The notes beneath the pieces were generated by a model. It ran no database searches, had not been told where the DNA came from, and was given only the letters and a program-made list of their open reading frames with translations. This document shows positions 49,801-61,600 of a stretch of 64,000 bases of DNA, piece by piece. Location of the stretch: positions 69,492,987-69,556,986 of the forward strand of contig CM048557.1 in the NCBI GenBank assembly GCA_026413225.1, read 5' to 3'. The DNA comes from Otis tarda. Its lineage: Eukaryota > Chordata > Aves > Otidiformes > Otididae. How positions within the stretch are numbered: the first letter of the stretch is position 1; each line of letters starts with the position of its first letter. The position numbers were made by a program, and so were the translations under genes.

Positions 49801-51838
49801 GCTATTCGAATTGCACGTGTTTTGCAAACTTTTTCAATTAATCTTGGCATACGTAGAAACTCCTTGTATTTTAACCGCTGTAAGAAGTCGGCGGCTCTGT
49901 ACCAGGTGTTTATAAAATCCCCCATCGGTGTTCACTGTGTTCTCTCCCAGTCGAGTGAGTAGAAAACACGCGTTACCTAAGGAGAAAATGAAGTGGTGAA
50001 GCTGTGCTGTGAGGGAGCTGATGAGACCATCCATCCCTCATCCTTCCTTCCAACAAGCGGCCTTTGCAGATGCTGGCGTGGCTTGGACCTCTGCCTCGGA
50101 AAAGCACTTTGGTCTCTGGAGCTGTTGGTGGGATTGTGTTTTTGGTTTTCAGAGGCTGTATTATGTCTATTGTGTTTGCTTCTCCCCCCATGGCAGTGGC
50201 AGCGAGGAACCAGGTCGCACTGCAGTGATGGCTGCCGGGTGATGCTGAGCACCAAAACACATAGTGTGCAGCATGGTTACCGCTGGCTTAAAGTCTTCGC
50301 AAGGTTTTGCAGGTCACTTGGATTAATTAATTACCATAGCCTACTTTATTATCATTACTGTTTTGCTTTTTTAATGGTGAGTCTGGGATCAGACTCCCTA
50401 TACATCCCCTATTTTCTGCAGTCAACTCGACTCTTGGCCAACCATTGTCCTGTGCTGCTCCTCACACTTCCACGGCAACTGGATGAGGGACCGTGAGGGA
50501 CCTGAAATAAAGGCTGCTAGAGGTATTGTGGAGCAGAAATGCCACGCTAGTGTGACGGTGGCTCATGGCGGGGGGCTAGGATGTTAGCAGGAAAGTGGTC
50601 CACCACTGCAGGTACGCCAACAGCAAGCTGCTTTCTGCAGGTGCTGTCCTCTTGCCTTGTGTCTCTGTTGATCGTTATTGCTTCGGCCATCGCGACTGAT
50701 GGCATTGAAGCTGAACAGAGGCTGCCAGGTTGCACCCGTAAACACATGTGCGGTCCCTGTTGCGTGGAGATGAGAGGTGAATTTTGGGTTTCAGTCTTCA
50801 CAAACGTTGTGCTGGTTCATTAGCGGAGCATCTGCTTCCGTTCCTGCTCAGTGAGGTACAGAAACTAGGCAGCAGCGCTCAAGTAAAAGATCACTTGAAA
50901 CATAAGGCTAGTGTTAGTAACAAGCTTTACGTAGTGTCTTTACAGCAGAATTGCGGAAGTACCTTCTGCAAGCCTTCTGTTTTGGGAACGGCACTGAGAG
51001 CGGGTGCAAATGCTAAAGCAGAAAGTTCTCGTCTTGATTTGCAAACTGCGTTTGGTAATTGAGCACCTTAACTTAAGGGTTTGGAGCTACAGTTAATTAC
51101 ACCTGCAAAATTAAAGTCTCTTCAAAATCATGCATTCTACCTAACAAAAATATATATTTTTTTTTCTCTGTTTTGGGGATAATTAGCTACATTCAACTGC
51201 TTTCCTGATTCTGAGCTCACAGTAGATCCCTGCAACTGTTGAGAGGCAGCTTGAAAACCAAGTATCTAATGGTTCGTAGAGGAGAATCTCCTCTGAACTT
51301 TCCTCCTCTCGGTCCTCTTAAGGTCTCAGCGAGATGGCAGACAGGCATGTGCCAGACTTAGCGATGGGCTGGAGAAGATGCCAGCACTACAGGATGGGCC
51401 AGTTTAAGAAGCTGAGGCCAGAGGAGGACCAAGCTGAACCCTATCTGGCTGTAGAGGACATCAGGTCTTCTTGTCTGATGTTTGTCCAGTTGTTGCCTTC
51501 CTGTCAACTTAAAAGGAGCACAGTGACTCTGAGAGCTTCAGACCACTGCTGTAAATAGCTCTAAGTGGAGAACTCCTCAGGGAGTTCCAAAGGCTCCTCT
51601 ATGTTCTCTGCTAGCCCAAGCACCTTTCTCCTGAGTCCCCACCATCCCATGGACCATCCCCAAGGAGAGAAGACCTTGCTGATGCTGTGTTGCAGCCTCC
51701 TGCACTGTGGGACTGTTGTTACCAGCACAGTGTCTGCTTTTCCTTTCCACCACATCAAAAGTTTCCCTGGAATATAAAAAGAGAGGAAAACGTTCCTCTC
51801 AGTTTGCGGATATGTCCTCCTCCTTTATTTTGGTGTTT
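46830..51838. other. Intronic, repeat-poor flank after the exon
   Basis: No transposon in 5 kb. An A run at 47721-47737 and T/A runs at 49011-49026 and 49610-49622. A hairpin (GGACCTCC 48083-48090 with GGAGGTCC 48099-48106, eight-base loop) lies at 48083-48106. Open frames up to 167 codons (49993-50496) have no recognisable homology. Confidence 0.5.
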
Positions 51839-51984
51839 GATGCCCCATCCCTGGAAACACTCGAGACCAGGTTGGACGGGGCTCTGAGCAACCTGATCTG
51901 GGTGGAGATGCCCCTGCTCCTTGCAAGGGAGGTGGAACGAGATGATCTTCAAGGTCCCTCCCAAGCCTAACCATTCTATGATTG
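51839..51984 (+). mobile_element. CR1 LINE terminal fragment
   Basis: The sense copy starts at tgatgccccatccctggaaa and reads DAPSLET, LDGALSNLIW, then gcccctgctccttgcaaggg and ccattctatgattg. About 146 bp, 5'-truncated and moderately diverged. Confidence 0.93.
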
Positions 51985-52892
51985 CAGCAATGGGGAATCA
52001 GACTGAACTAGGTGGGACCCATATTTTCTTGTCTGTCCTTTGTGGACTGGGAAAGGCAAAGAGAAAGTGCTGCTTACGGGTTTCCTCTCGTAAGGATATA
52101 CTCATGACTTTAAAAAAAAAAAACGGGCTGGTGTGAGCGCACACACTGTAGCGCCAGGCCACTCTGCTGCCTCTTTAGCCTTCTTGTGGCACGCTGCACC
52201 ATTTGAGGCTGCCTGTGGTGGGTATCTGCTGCAGGTGGAAGTCTAGGAGGAGGAATGAATGTTTTCTTCTTTTTCTCTTTCATGTCAGTGCTCCTGCACG
52301 CTTTACCGAAGCGTGTGTTTGTGCCTTTTTGTCTTTCCAGGCGTTGCTTTTAACTTTTCGATGCATTGATGTAGTTCTGTAACAGGCTGATGACTCGCGT
52401 GTGCCTCTTTGTGATCTGCTCCACGTCGCGGTGAAATGACACCGCTCTACTGGGGCCTCCCTTTGAAAGCGCGTCTTCAGATTTACTCTTGCTTCCCACC
52501 GTGTGCCGCAAAATTCTCCCTCTGATTGGTTCCAGCCAGGTGCGGATAGGGAAACCCAGGTTTTCAGAGCAATAGTTGCATTTTCAAACTGGGAAGAGTT
52601 TTGAAACTTGGTTTAAAATTTTTTTTGAGGTCTCATCAATACCAATGAGGCCTTTGGGAAGAATAACGTAACGCTACAGCAGTTATTGCGAGGGAAGAGA
52701 ATTGTAAATGCTCCTGTTCTCCAAAACTTTGCCCCTCTCCTAATTATTCAGAAAGCTCTGAGCGCCCCGACACATTATTGGGTGCCTCCTTGTTGTCTGT
52801 GCGGTGAGAGCATTTGATATATCACCACTATTCATAATTTGCGGCATTCTTATACACAGCACTCATGGTTTGATCTATTAAATGTGCCATTA

Positions 52893-52906
52893 GTTGCCAT
52901 AGAAAC
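52893..52906 (+). promoter_or_regulatory. RFX X-box-like site
   Basis: GTTGCCATAGAAAC matches the RFX consensus GTTRCCATGGYAAC at 12 of 14 positions and keeps the complete left half-site. RFX factors drive neuronal and ciliary genes. Binding here is not shown by sequence alone. Confidence 0.35.
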
Positions 52907-53364
52907 TAATTTTCCTTGATTAAGTTTTTAAAATGCCACATCCATTCTCAGGTGAGGCTGGCGGTGGGTGGGCGAATGCAGCCCTTTTTCCATCAATTAC
53001 TGCTTTCAGGGTTTTGCCCAGAGGTTGGTTTGGATTTTTGAACAAAATTCCGAAAAGCCCCTTGTTGTTTGGGAATGAGGGCAAGGTGACGAGTCCTCCC
53101 ATGTCCGTGACTGGTGGAGTGGAGCCCGCAGTCCGTGTCGGACTCGCTGGGGCTGGCTGTGGTGTTACCCTCCAGAACCGTTCGTTCTCCAGACGTTAGC
53201 CCAGGAACCGAGGGTTGTGCTGTACCTGCCCGTCGGCTTGTGCAGAGAGGTGTAAGGGTGTACTGAGGACACTTATCCCCGTGACACAAGAAATTATTTG
53301 CTGGTTTACGTAGCTAGTAGGGGACATTTTATTTACACTAGTGAGGTTCTCCTGCACGGCCTAT

Positions 53365-53369
53365 GGAGG
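53365..53369 (+). repeat. 5' target-site duplication of the solo LTR
   Basis: GGAGG here and at 54011-54015 directly abut the two LTR ends. A five-base duplication is the size expected for ERVL-type integration. Confidence 0.8.
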
Positions 53370-54010
53370 TGACCTGGTTTCGGCAGGGATGGAGTTAATT
53401 TTCCTCTCAGTAGCTGATGTGTGTTGGATTTCTTATGTGAAGAGTGTTGATAAACACCCTGATGATATGAGGTGTTGTTAATGAGACCAAGGACACTGTC
53501 CAGCTTCCCAGGTCTCACTAATGTGGAGGGGCGGGAAGCTGGGAGGGGTATAGCCAGTAGACTTGACCCAAACGGGCCAAAGAGTATTCCATGCCATAAA
53601 CGTCATGCTCTGTACTTAAGTGGAGCGTGGGCCGGTGAGCTGACTCTTTCCATTTTTTCCTCTCACTGTTCGGAATTGTTTTAGGATCATTTACAATTAT
53701 TTTTTGTTCTGTGATTGCTGCTTGGGACAGGCTGTATAGGTCATCAGGCTCTTGAGTGGTGAGAAATTGTGCATAATTCATTGGGAGTTTTTTGGTTTGT
53801 TTATTATTATGATTGTTTTTTATATTATTACAATTATTATTTTTATTTATATATCTCATTATCTGTTCCTTTGCTATCCTAATAAACCATCTTTATCTCA
53901 ACTCACAAGTTTTCATTTCTTCCCGATTCTCTTCTCCATCCCCTGGGGACAGGGAAGGTGAGTGAGCAGCTGTGTGGTACTCGATCAGCGACTGTAGCTA
54001 AACCATGATA
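53370..54010 (+). mobile_element. Solo LTR of an avian ERVL-like retrovirus
   Basis: A 641-bp element starts TGACCTGGTTTCGGCAGGGA, continues gagttaattttcctctcagtagctg, aaacgggccaaagagtattcc and ataaaccatctttatctcaac, and ends gctaaaccatgata. These are landmarks of an abundant bird LTR family that I recognise from memory. The ends are TG...TA (ancestral TG...CA), flanked by perfect GGAGG direct repeats. The poly-A signal is at 53881-53886. The expected TATA region is degraded to tacttaag (53613-53620). The interior has expanded ATT-rich sequence (53794-53858). No retroviral genes remain, as expected after LTR-LTR recombination. Its sense matches MDGA2. Confidence 0.88.
53881..53886 (+). terminator. 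LTR polyadenylation signal
   Basis: AATAAA lies 125 bp before the LTR end, where sister LTRs carry their R-region signal. It has the same sense as MDGA2, so it could end intronic transcripts early; use is not shown. Confidence 0.55.
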
Positions 54011-54015
54011 GGAGG
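54011..54015 (+). repeat. 3' target-site duplication of the solo LTR
   Basis: GGAGG, identical to 53365-53369. Confidence 0.8.
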
Positions 54016-55370
54016 GATGCAGCTTATCCTAACCTTCCTTGGCAGCTCTAGTCTGTGCTTGGGGGGGGGTCCAGCCGGTGGTAGCAATGACTGTGACTGT
54101 CCCAAGGTCCACAGGGGGTCAGAGGAACCAGCATCTTCTGAAAGAGCAGGATCTTGTATTTCTGGTTGTCCACTAAAGGCTGAATGAGAAAGACCTTGTT
54201 TCTCAGTGTAACCCTCACCTACATTGTTTGTTTCGTGGGGTTGGGTTTTTTTTGTTTGTTTGTTTGTTTTTCTTGCTTTGGCTGGTTTTTTTTCCCCATG
54301 TCTTTCACCTCCATGTGCTGTCACACCTCAGACCATAATATCCTGTCATGAGTGGTACGTTCTGAGATGCAAAATACCCGAATCAACGGGGGCAGCTGAA
54401 GGAGTGCTCTCTGTTCCCACCAGCATGGCCCAGTGCTCTCTGGCAGGTGATGGGGTCCCCATAAATGTCCCCCTGTCCCAGCCAAGCCCCAGGAGCGGGG
54501 AGGACGCAGCAGTAGTCCAGTCATTGGAGAGTCGTGTGCTCTCTGCCCCCAGCGAACTCTGGGATTGGGACTGTTTTGGGGATGTAACATATCCTAATGG
54601 GCACTGAGGCTTTCTTCTGCGGAGGCGTAGCAGATTCCTTCCCCTCACATCTTCCTGCCACCCCTTCTGCGCAGCGTTAATGGACTCTGTCACTTCATCC
54701 TCTTAAAATCACGGGGCTGAGGCGTGCGCTGATTGCTGGTTGTGTGTGCAGGAGTGGCAGATAGCTTGGCTCTCCTGGAGAGCGGTGCATGGGAGGATCT
54801 GCGTTTGGAAGACCCAAAATTTTCTCCCTGCCTCTGTTTTGCTGTGTTTTCTTTCCACTTGTAGGAGTGGAGTGCTGTGCTGATGGCCACCCTGTCAACA
54901 AGCAGCTACGCCCCTTGCAGCTGAGAGCCTGCTAGGAGATGCCTTCCGCTTCCCGAGCGTGGTGCCGGCACACCCTATTTTAAAGTCTTGTGTTGTCTTG
55001 GATATAATTTGTTGAATCTTAGTGTGATTTTATTTTTTCTGTTTCCAAAGCAACCTAGTGGTACGAGTTAGATGGGATGGATGAGGACCCTGTTGAGATA
55101 TTGGCCAGCACCCTCTTGTGTGATGGGATGTCTGTGTTCCCCAAACAAGTGCAGGGCCTCTTCGGAGAAACGGAAAGGAGCAAAGTTTTCAAATTAGAGA
55201 AGGAGGATCATTAGGCAGAATGTATGAGGGCGTAAATGGCTAGCACATTTGTCCTTATCAGGGAAAAAACCATGGTGCTGAGAGAAACTGGAAGATCAGT
55301 GTAGCCCAAATCAACAGCAGCTTTCACTTCACCTTTTAAGTTTGCAACAACAGAGAAGGAAAAGAAGATC
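54016..55370. other. Intronic, no gene recognised
   Basis: A run of nine G's at 54061-54069, (TTTG)n at 54246-54271, and overlapping GC-rich open frames at 54220-54700 without recognisable homology. Confidence 0.5.
54246..54271 (+). repeat. (TTTG)n microsatellite
   Basis: A T run followed by four TTTG units and another T run. Confidence 0.85.
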
Positions 55371-55692
55371 AAAGAACCACAGGATGGTTTGGGTAGGAAG
55401 GGACCTTTAAAGCCCACCCAGTCCAACCCCCCTGCCAGGAGCAGGGACATCTCCAACCAGATCAGGTTGCTCAGAGTCCCGGCCAACCTGGCCTGGAATG
55501 TTTCCAGGGATGGGGCACCCACCGCCTCTCTGGGCAACATGTTCCAGTGTTCCACCACCCTCAGGGTAAATAAATTTTTCCTAATATCCAGTCTGAATCT
55601 ACCTCCCTCTATTTCAAACACCTCGTCAGGCCCTGCTGAAGAGTCTTTCCCCATCTTTCCTGTGGGCCCCATTGAGGCACTGGAAGGCTTTC
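55371..55692 (-). mobile_element. CR1 LINE 3' fragment
   Basis: Reverse-complement CR1 from aaagaaccacaggatggttt through 3' UTR, the tail APSLETFQARLAGTLSNLIW and [20 protein letters not shown], to gccccattgaggcactggaagg. A deletion near 55619 joins atttcaaaca to cctcgtcagg, removing the [10 protein letters not shown] segment. Confidence 0.95.
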
Positions 55693-57193
55693 ACTTGCTT
55701 ATTGGGAATTTTTTTCCTCTCTCAAATGAGCACTAGGAATAAACCAAACTTCTACAATGAAGTAGTTTTTCAGTGGGTCCCAGCATCTCTGTGGAGGGGT
55801 TAACTGTCCTTTACACAAAGCAGTGCTGTCGTCCTGGGTTAGAGCACGTCACGCTCTCGGTTTACGATGCGCTCGGGTGCACGAGCGTCTCGGTCCCGAG
55901 AAGCCTGGTGCAACTCTGGGAGTCTCCTGCTCGCTTATCTGTCAGTGCTGTCCCTCCGTCAGGAGGCTGTGATTTCTGCCATGGACTTTTTTTCACATTT
56001 AACGCTTATTTCTCTTGTCAGAAGGAGCAGGGGAAGGGTTGTGGTGAGCACCGAATGGATCGGTACTGCTCTGCTGAGGTGTGGCTTCAGGTGCTGTACT
56101 TTCAGAAGAAGGCATCAGATGAGCTGTTTTGTAGCCTCAACAGCGGAAATGGCAATGTAAATTTTAATCATATATTTCTTAAGAACGATGGAAATACATG
56201 CCCTTCGTAGCTAAATGTGAGCTTTACTGAGTCAAACGTTTAGGAGGGGTTTTTTAAGCATAAAACGCAGGCTAATTTAGTCGTGAGTCAGGCTGGGTTT
56301 TGTCAGGTGTTCACTGAGCATTTGTGAAGTCTTCCCGTGAACCGAGGAGCGCCGCATGAAATCATCATCAGTTCTCCTAACAAGAGGACAATTATTGTAA
56401 TAAGGATACGCAGAATGCAAGAGGAAAACAGCTGTTCCCGCGCAAGCAGCCCCCCTCCCCACAAACGGCTTTCTTTAGCCACACCAGCAGTTAATAAGAA
56501 TTCCTATCAATTAAAATAGAAAATGTAGCATCCCCTTTACCTCAAAGGAGCCTTTTATGTCTCGCTCGTGGCTGATCAAAGAGAACATCACGTGGGGTTT
56601 TTTGTTTTGTTTTTCTGAAATACTGCTTTTTATATTTTAATGGATGGTGTGCCGGAAAATGTTAATTCTTTCTTTGCGTGCGCTAATAAGGTGAAGGTAG
56701 GGTTCTGTTCCGAAGCATTAGAGGAGGCCGTGCTAATCTCATTGAGTAATTAAGAAGGTATGCATTTTAAATAATGAAAGTGTTTCTATAATACGCTGCC
56801 ATTACGTGTGTCTGTTGATGGAGATACCTCGCCACTTGGCAAAGAGCTTGGTTGTTGGAGCTGGAAGGAGAGATGAGATTTCTGTTGCTTGTGGAATTGA
56901 TGGTGAAGGTTGTAAGAATTTAGACTTCCCAAAAAACAACCCAGGAGAAAACACAAACCACTAAAGCAGCCATTTCCTCCAATATCTGTTTTCAACCAGA
57001 AGTCCTTGCCTACTAAAAATTGAAGACAAGAAACATGTTTGTAGGTTTCTAAACAGGTCTTGGAAGTGGTGTTGGAAAGAGGTCAACGTAAATCAAGACA
57101 AATGCAACATCAGAGCGAGTGAAATGCGTATTTGTCGCGCTCTCTCAGTTGAGAATATTGGCCTTAGACTTACTAAAGCATCAGCAGTCACGG
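55693..57193. other. Intronic, no gene; CpG cluster, AT-rich block
   Basis: A CpG cluster at 55844-55900 and AT-rich, non-repetitive DNA at 56340-56800. The 145-codon open frame at 55773-56210 has no recognisable homology. Confidence 0.5.
55844..55900. other. Small CpG cluster
   Basis: About ten CpGs in 57 bp (gcacgtcacgctctcgg, acgatgcgctcggg, cacgagcgtctcgg), in a background with few. Confidence 0.4.
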
Positions 57194-57366
57194 AAATGTT
57201 TCCAGGGATGGGGCATCCACCACCTCTCTGGGCAACCTGGGCCAGTGCTCCACCACCCTCAGTGTAAAAAATGTTTTCCTAATATCTAATCTGAATCTCC
57301 CCCCCTCTATTTTGAAACCATTACCCCTCGTCCTATCCCAACAGGCCCTGCTGAAGAGTTTTTTGA
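57194..57366 (-). mobile_element. CR1 LINE internal fragment lacking its 3' end
   Basis: Starts abruptly within the coding tail (gaaatgtttccagggatggg) and continues to aacaggccctgctgaagagtt. The whole 3' UTR and terminal octamers are absent, although CR1 insertions are normally truncated only at the 5' end. Coding match on the minus strand: [17 protein letters not shown] in reverse. Confidence 0.93.
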
Positions 57367-58317
57367 GAAAGTTGCTTTTACATTTCAGGGAAAGAAATGC
57401 TGCTCACGAACCCCAGTCCATCTGAGGTGTCTGACGGCGATAGAGTTTGAACAAATTGGCTTGTTTCTGATCTGATCGTTGCACAACCCCTCTGTGATCC
57501 TTCTGTGTGCTTTTATTCTCCGCGCTGCTACTGGGTTGTTCTCGTAGATAAAATTATATTGTAGGCTGAGCTCTTCTTCAGCCTCTGGCAGCTGGGAGTG
57601 GCTGTTTTGGGAAGTACAGGCTTTATTTTTGCTGCCGTCCACCTGAGCGCTTGTGTCTGGATGCTCTGCAGAGCGCGAGGGAGCTTATCGGGCTGGAAAA
57701 CCCGCATGCCTTTTGCTGAAGGATGCTCTGTGACTCGGGTTATTCCCAAGTGTGCTGAAGAGCTCTTGTTTCGTTAGCTATTGTATTAAGCTTCCTCTTT
57801 CACCCTCCCAGCTTTTGGAGCTGGTACAGGGGTTTTTTTTGGTTTTTTTTTTTTTTGTTTGTTTTTGTTCTTTATAGACTGTTCTGTGTATTACTAAAGG
57901 CAAGAAATCTGAACCTTAAGAGAAGAAGCTGAATGTTAAATAAGCTTAACTCTTTAATCTGTGTGTAAATGTTTGCCTTCCCAGTCAAAAGCAATTAAAA
58001 AGACGAGTCAGCTGTCGCTGTCCTAATTCATTTGCGATGCGCCAGGTATTTGTTCTGGTACTGTACTACAGGGTGCAGAGCACAGATGCTGGAAAGAAAT
58101 AGCTAAACAGAATTAAAAAACATTACTGTTCTGAGAAATACAGCTACACTGGCAGTCTCAGACGTAGCCAAAAAGTGCAAGGAGCTTTCAAACCCCTCTA
58201 TAAAGGTGCAAGAGCATCTTCAGTTAAAACAAGGAGGAACAACTGGTATGGGTTTTGTTCTGTGTTGACTTTGTGTGGACTACTCTCATTCGTAACAGTG
58301 AATGCCTAATTAGATGT
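57367..58317. other. Intronic, no gene; T-rich tract
   Basis: A T-rich tract with G interruptions at 57831-57870. Nothing else recognised. Confidence 0.5.
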
Positions 58318-58615
58318 GGAGAGAGTGTTCAGCGGGGCCTGGTGTGACAGGACGAGGGGTAATGGTTTTAAAATAGAGGAAGGTAGATTCAGATTAGATA
58401 TTAGGAAAAAATGTTTTACACTTGAGGGTTGTAGAGCACTGGCCCAGGTTGCCCAGAGAGGTGGTGGATGCCCCATCCCTGGAAACGTTCCAGGCCAGGT
58501 TGGACGGGGCTGTGAGCAACCTGATCTGGTTGGAGATGTCCCTGCTCCTGGCAGGGGGGTTGGACTGGATGGGCTTTGAAGGTCCCTTCCTACCCAAACC
58601 ATTCTGTGATTCTAT
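58318..58615 (+). mobile_element. CR1 LINE 3' fragment
   Basis: Sense copy: gagagtgttcagcggggcct, [20 protein letters not shown], a one-base shift near gagggttgtagag, [20 protein letters not shown] and LDGAVSNLIW, then the 3' UTR to ccattctgtgattctatt. About 298 bp. Confidence 0.96.
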
Positions 58616-61600
58616 TTTCCAGATTACTCTTCCAAGTGTCGTCTTTAAAGCAAAATTTTGTTGCACTAGGTAATGTTGCTCCTTGGTTTTGAGTGGTTTA
58701 ACTCATTCTACCTCTGCTTGAAAGATACAACCTTGATGTAGTCTTGATAGGTCCTTATAGCTAATTATAGCAACATTATAGGCTGAATCCTCTTACTCTT
58801 GCAGATTTAAGGATTTAGGAGATAAGAATAACAAGTGAGATTTTTTTCTCTCCTCCCTGTATGTCTATCAATCAAAACGGTAAAGATATTTATGACTTGC
58901 ACGTTTTAATGGTGTAATTAGATATAATTACATGTTCAAATGATTACACGTATGAACACTAATTACATAATTTAAGACAATTATGCTAACTAGGTAAATA
59001 CATAATTAACTAAAAATCTCTTGTAAAATCAAAAAAATTTACCCAACAGCCAAAGTAAGTAAAATCACAATAAGAAATAAATAACCCTCTCAACGTGACA
59101 ACTCCAAGAGCCAGCCAGCCGCGTATGGTTGGAGGAGGTCTGACTTAAATTCTGGTGGGCTGAATTCTGTTCAGCTGCCTCTTTTATTTTTTCATCTCCT
59201 CACGAAAGGACAGGGAATGCAATGCTGAATTAGTCTGTTGCTCCTCTTCTATGTGCTATCAACTTGTCCAATTTTAAATATTCTGTAATTTGAAGCTATC
59301 TTCATTTCCATTTGGAAATAATCTCAGTTCATTGTCGTTAATATTGCAATGACTTCTTTAGCCTTGGCTCTACACATCCTTAATCCTGTCCTTTTACTCC
59401 TAGATGCAAGCTGAACCAGGTTCTCTTTTTTTTTCTTTTTTTTTTTTTCTTAACGTCTGTTTGCAGTTCACTTGATATACGGGAACTGTTCCCAGATCCC
59501 TTTCCTTGGCACTCGTGGGAGTCATTTAAAGGTATGCCAGGAAGGCTCTACAAGACATGAATGATGCTATTTGTGATTACTGGATTTTTCATAATTTTTC
59601 TTCTGGTCAGGTTCTGAATAGGACATAAGCTAAAATCTCAAAGTCAGTAGGATTCAAACACGTGCTTTGTTTCTTTTCCCTGAACAAAGGTCTTGTCAGA
59701 ACCCTTCTCAACCATGCTAGGTACAGGGCAGAAGAGACTCAGTCGTATTCCAGTCTTGTCTAGTATTGGTTTAGACTTTTTCACTGTTTTGAAGGAAATT
59801 TTCCCAATCCTTCATCCTCTGAAACGAAGAGAAAGGGGGGAAGTCTACACAAAAGCAAAATCTTGGCAAAGGTGATGGTTTTTGGTGTCTGTCACCGGCA
59901 CTTTCAAGCAGAAACCTAGGAGCTTCCATCCTGACTAAGCCTGATGTCCCTTGTCCCATCTCCTGGAGGGTGTAGGTAGGATGTGCTTAATCTTGCAGCC
60001 TCTGGGTGTCTGATGTTTCAGAATTTCCTGATCAAGAGGTATCTGATGACTGTGGTAACTAGGTATGGATAGATTTAAATCCCATGAATGAGTATTCTCT
60101 CTTTTGGAATCAGTTTAGCGCCCCGGACTTCGTGTCATAGTGTTGGTTAATAATTTGTCGCTAACACAATTGCATGTTGTATTTTGAAAGAATAAAAAAG
60201 GGTTCTTGACAAAAACCAAACCAACCTTACTGTTTGATAATTTCAGTCAATGCCTCTGATTTCTTATGTTACAAGAAATCAGGGCCTTGATGCAGTATCT
60301 GCCTTGTGCTCAGCAGCTGCTTATCTTCTCCGGCCATAAGTTCCGTTGATAGCATTTCGTACCAGGCTGCCTTCTCAGCTGAGCTGCCAAGTCTATCTTG
60401 TCAAGATTTCTTCTCTTTTTCCGCTTTTTCCCTGCTACTCCCCTTCCCAATTCTCCCACCTTTCAAGCAAAATAAAATGTCATCTCCTTTCTTTGTCATC
60501 ACAGCTAAGACGAGCTAAATCTCAGGATCTCACTCTCATTTTTAGCTCAGTGTAAGGTGTAATTCAGCGCGTACGAGTGCTGGTTCCTGGGGAAGGAAGA
60601 CAAAGCGCAGCTGATGTGACTGGATCACTGGGATTTAGGGTTTAATTCAGAAAGATGTCTGGAAATAAGGCAGGCGTGCATCTTGAATCTCGGAGGGATG
60701 CGAGGCAGGGTGTGCTGTAGGAAATGCTGATCAGGTCCGATGCGGGCGTAAAGGCACAGCGCAGTGGTCATCAGCTTTCAATATTTAGAAGAGATTTTTC
60801 TGAGTCTATTTGTGCACCAAGTCTGCCATCAGTGGTGTCCGAAGCGCAGCATGATTTTTCTAGATTACCTTTTATGAAGTTTGTAAAATGGGAACCGGTT
60901 TAAGTAAACAGACTGCTATCGCATTGCAGGCAATCAATAACCTCGGTGCTATTTGCAGAAGACAATGTAGTGGAAAAAGAGCCATTTAAACCCTGCGTTT
61001 TATGATGTTCTGTTAAATAGATTTAACTTGTTCAAGCAGAGGAGGGCCAAAACCGTGCCTGGGTTGCTGTCGGAGCACGCGGGATGGCATGAGCGATGGC
61101 ACCGTTGCTTCTGCAGACGTGAGCTTTGCTAGAGGAGGGATGGCGGTGCAGGAACCAAGAGTGAAGGCTCCACAAAACTTTGCACTTAGCCCTTGGAGGC
61201 CCAAGCATCTTCTGGGAACAAAGTTGGTTGTTTAGTTTTTGTGCAGAAGGCACACAAGTTCATTTTTCCTTTTTGTTACCAACTCAACACATCTGCCTAA
61301 AAATATCTTCCCTAGTGATCGTTGCAGGAAGCAGTCAAGATTCATATTACTGAAAGCCCAGAAAAGAAATGTTTTCTTCTGTCTTTACCACTTGTTGTAA
61401 GTCTCTGGCAGCATTCTGGGTGTGCTCTGTAAAGCTGTTTCTCTTTGAAATACTCTTTTTTTCCCCAGGGGGTTTGCAGGGGAGTGAAACGGGGTAGAGA
61501 TGGAGAGACGAGAAGCAGAAGTAATACCTGAAAGGATTGTTATAAGAGGAAAAAAGCAGCAATTTTAAACTGCCTGCATTTCAAGGTGGCTTTGTCACTT

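Larger units (their letters stand above)
51985..53369. other. Intronic, no gene; candidate conserved block
   Basis: An A run at 52113-52124. The block 52640-52930 is AT-rich, non-repetitive and contains an X-box-like site. No coding segment recognised. Confidence 0.5.

Noticed and set aside
49993-50496. 167-codon plus-strand open frame downstream of the exon
   Set aside because: Overlaps long frames in other phases and is not similar to the expected next Ig1 exon (RWTKTAG...).
49993-51062. Possible further MDGA2 exons
   Set aside because: None of the conserved motifs for the second half of Ig1 or for Ig2 occurs in any frame near consensus splice sites.
58900-59040. Imperfect inverted repeat around tgttca...tgaaca
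   Set aside because: Only a six-base stem is perfect in very AT-rich DNA, which is expected by chance.
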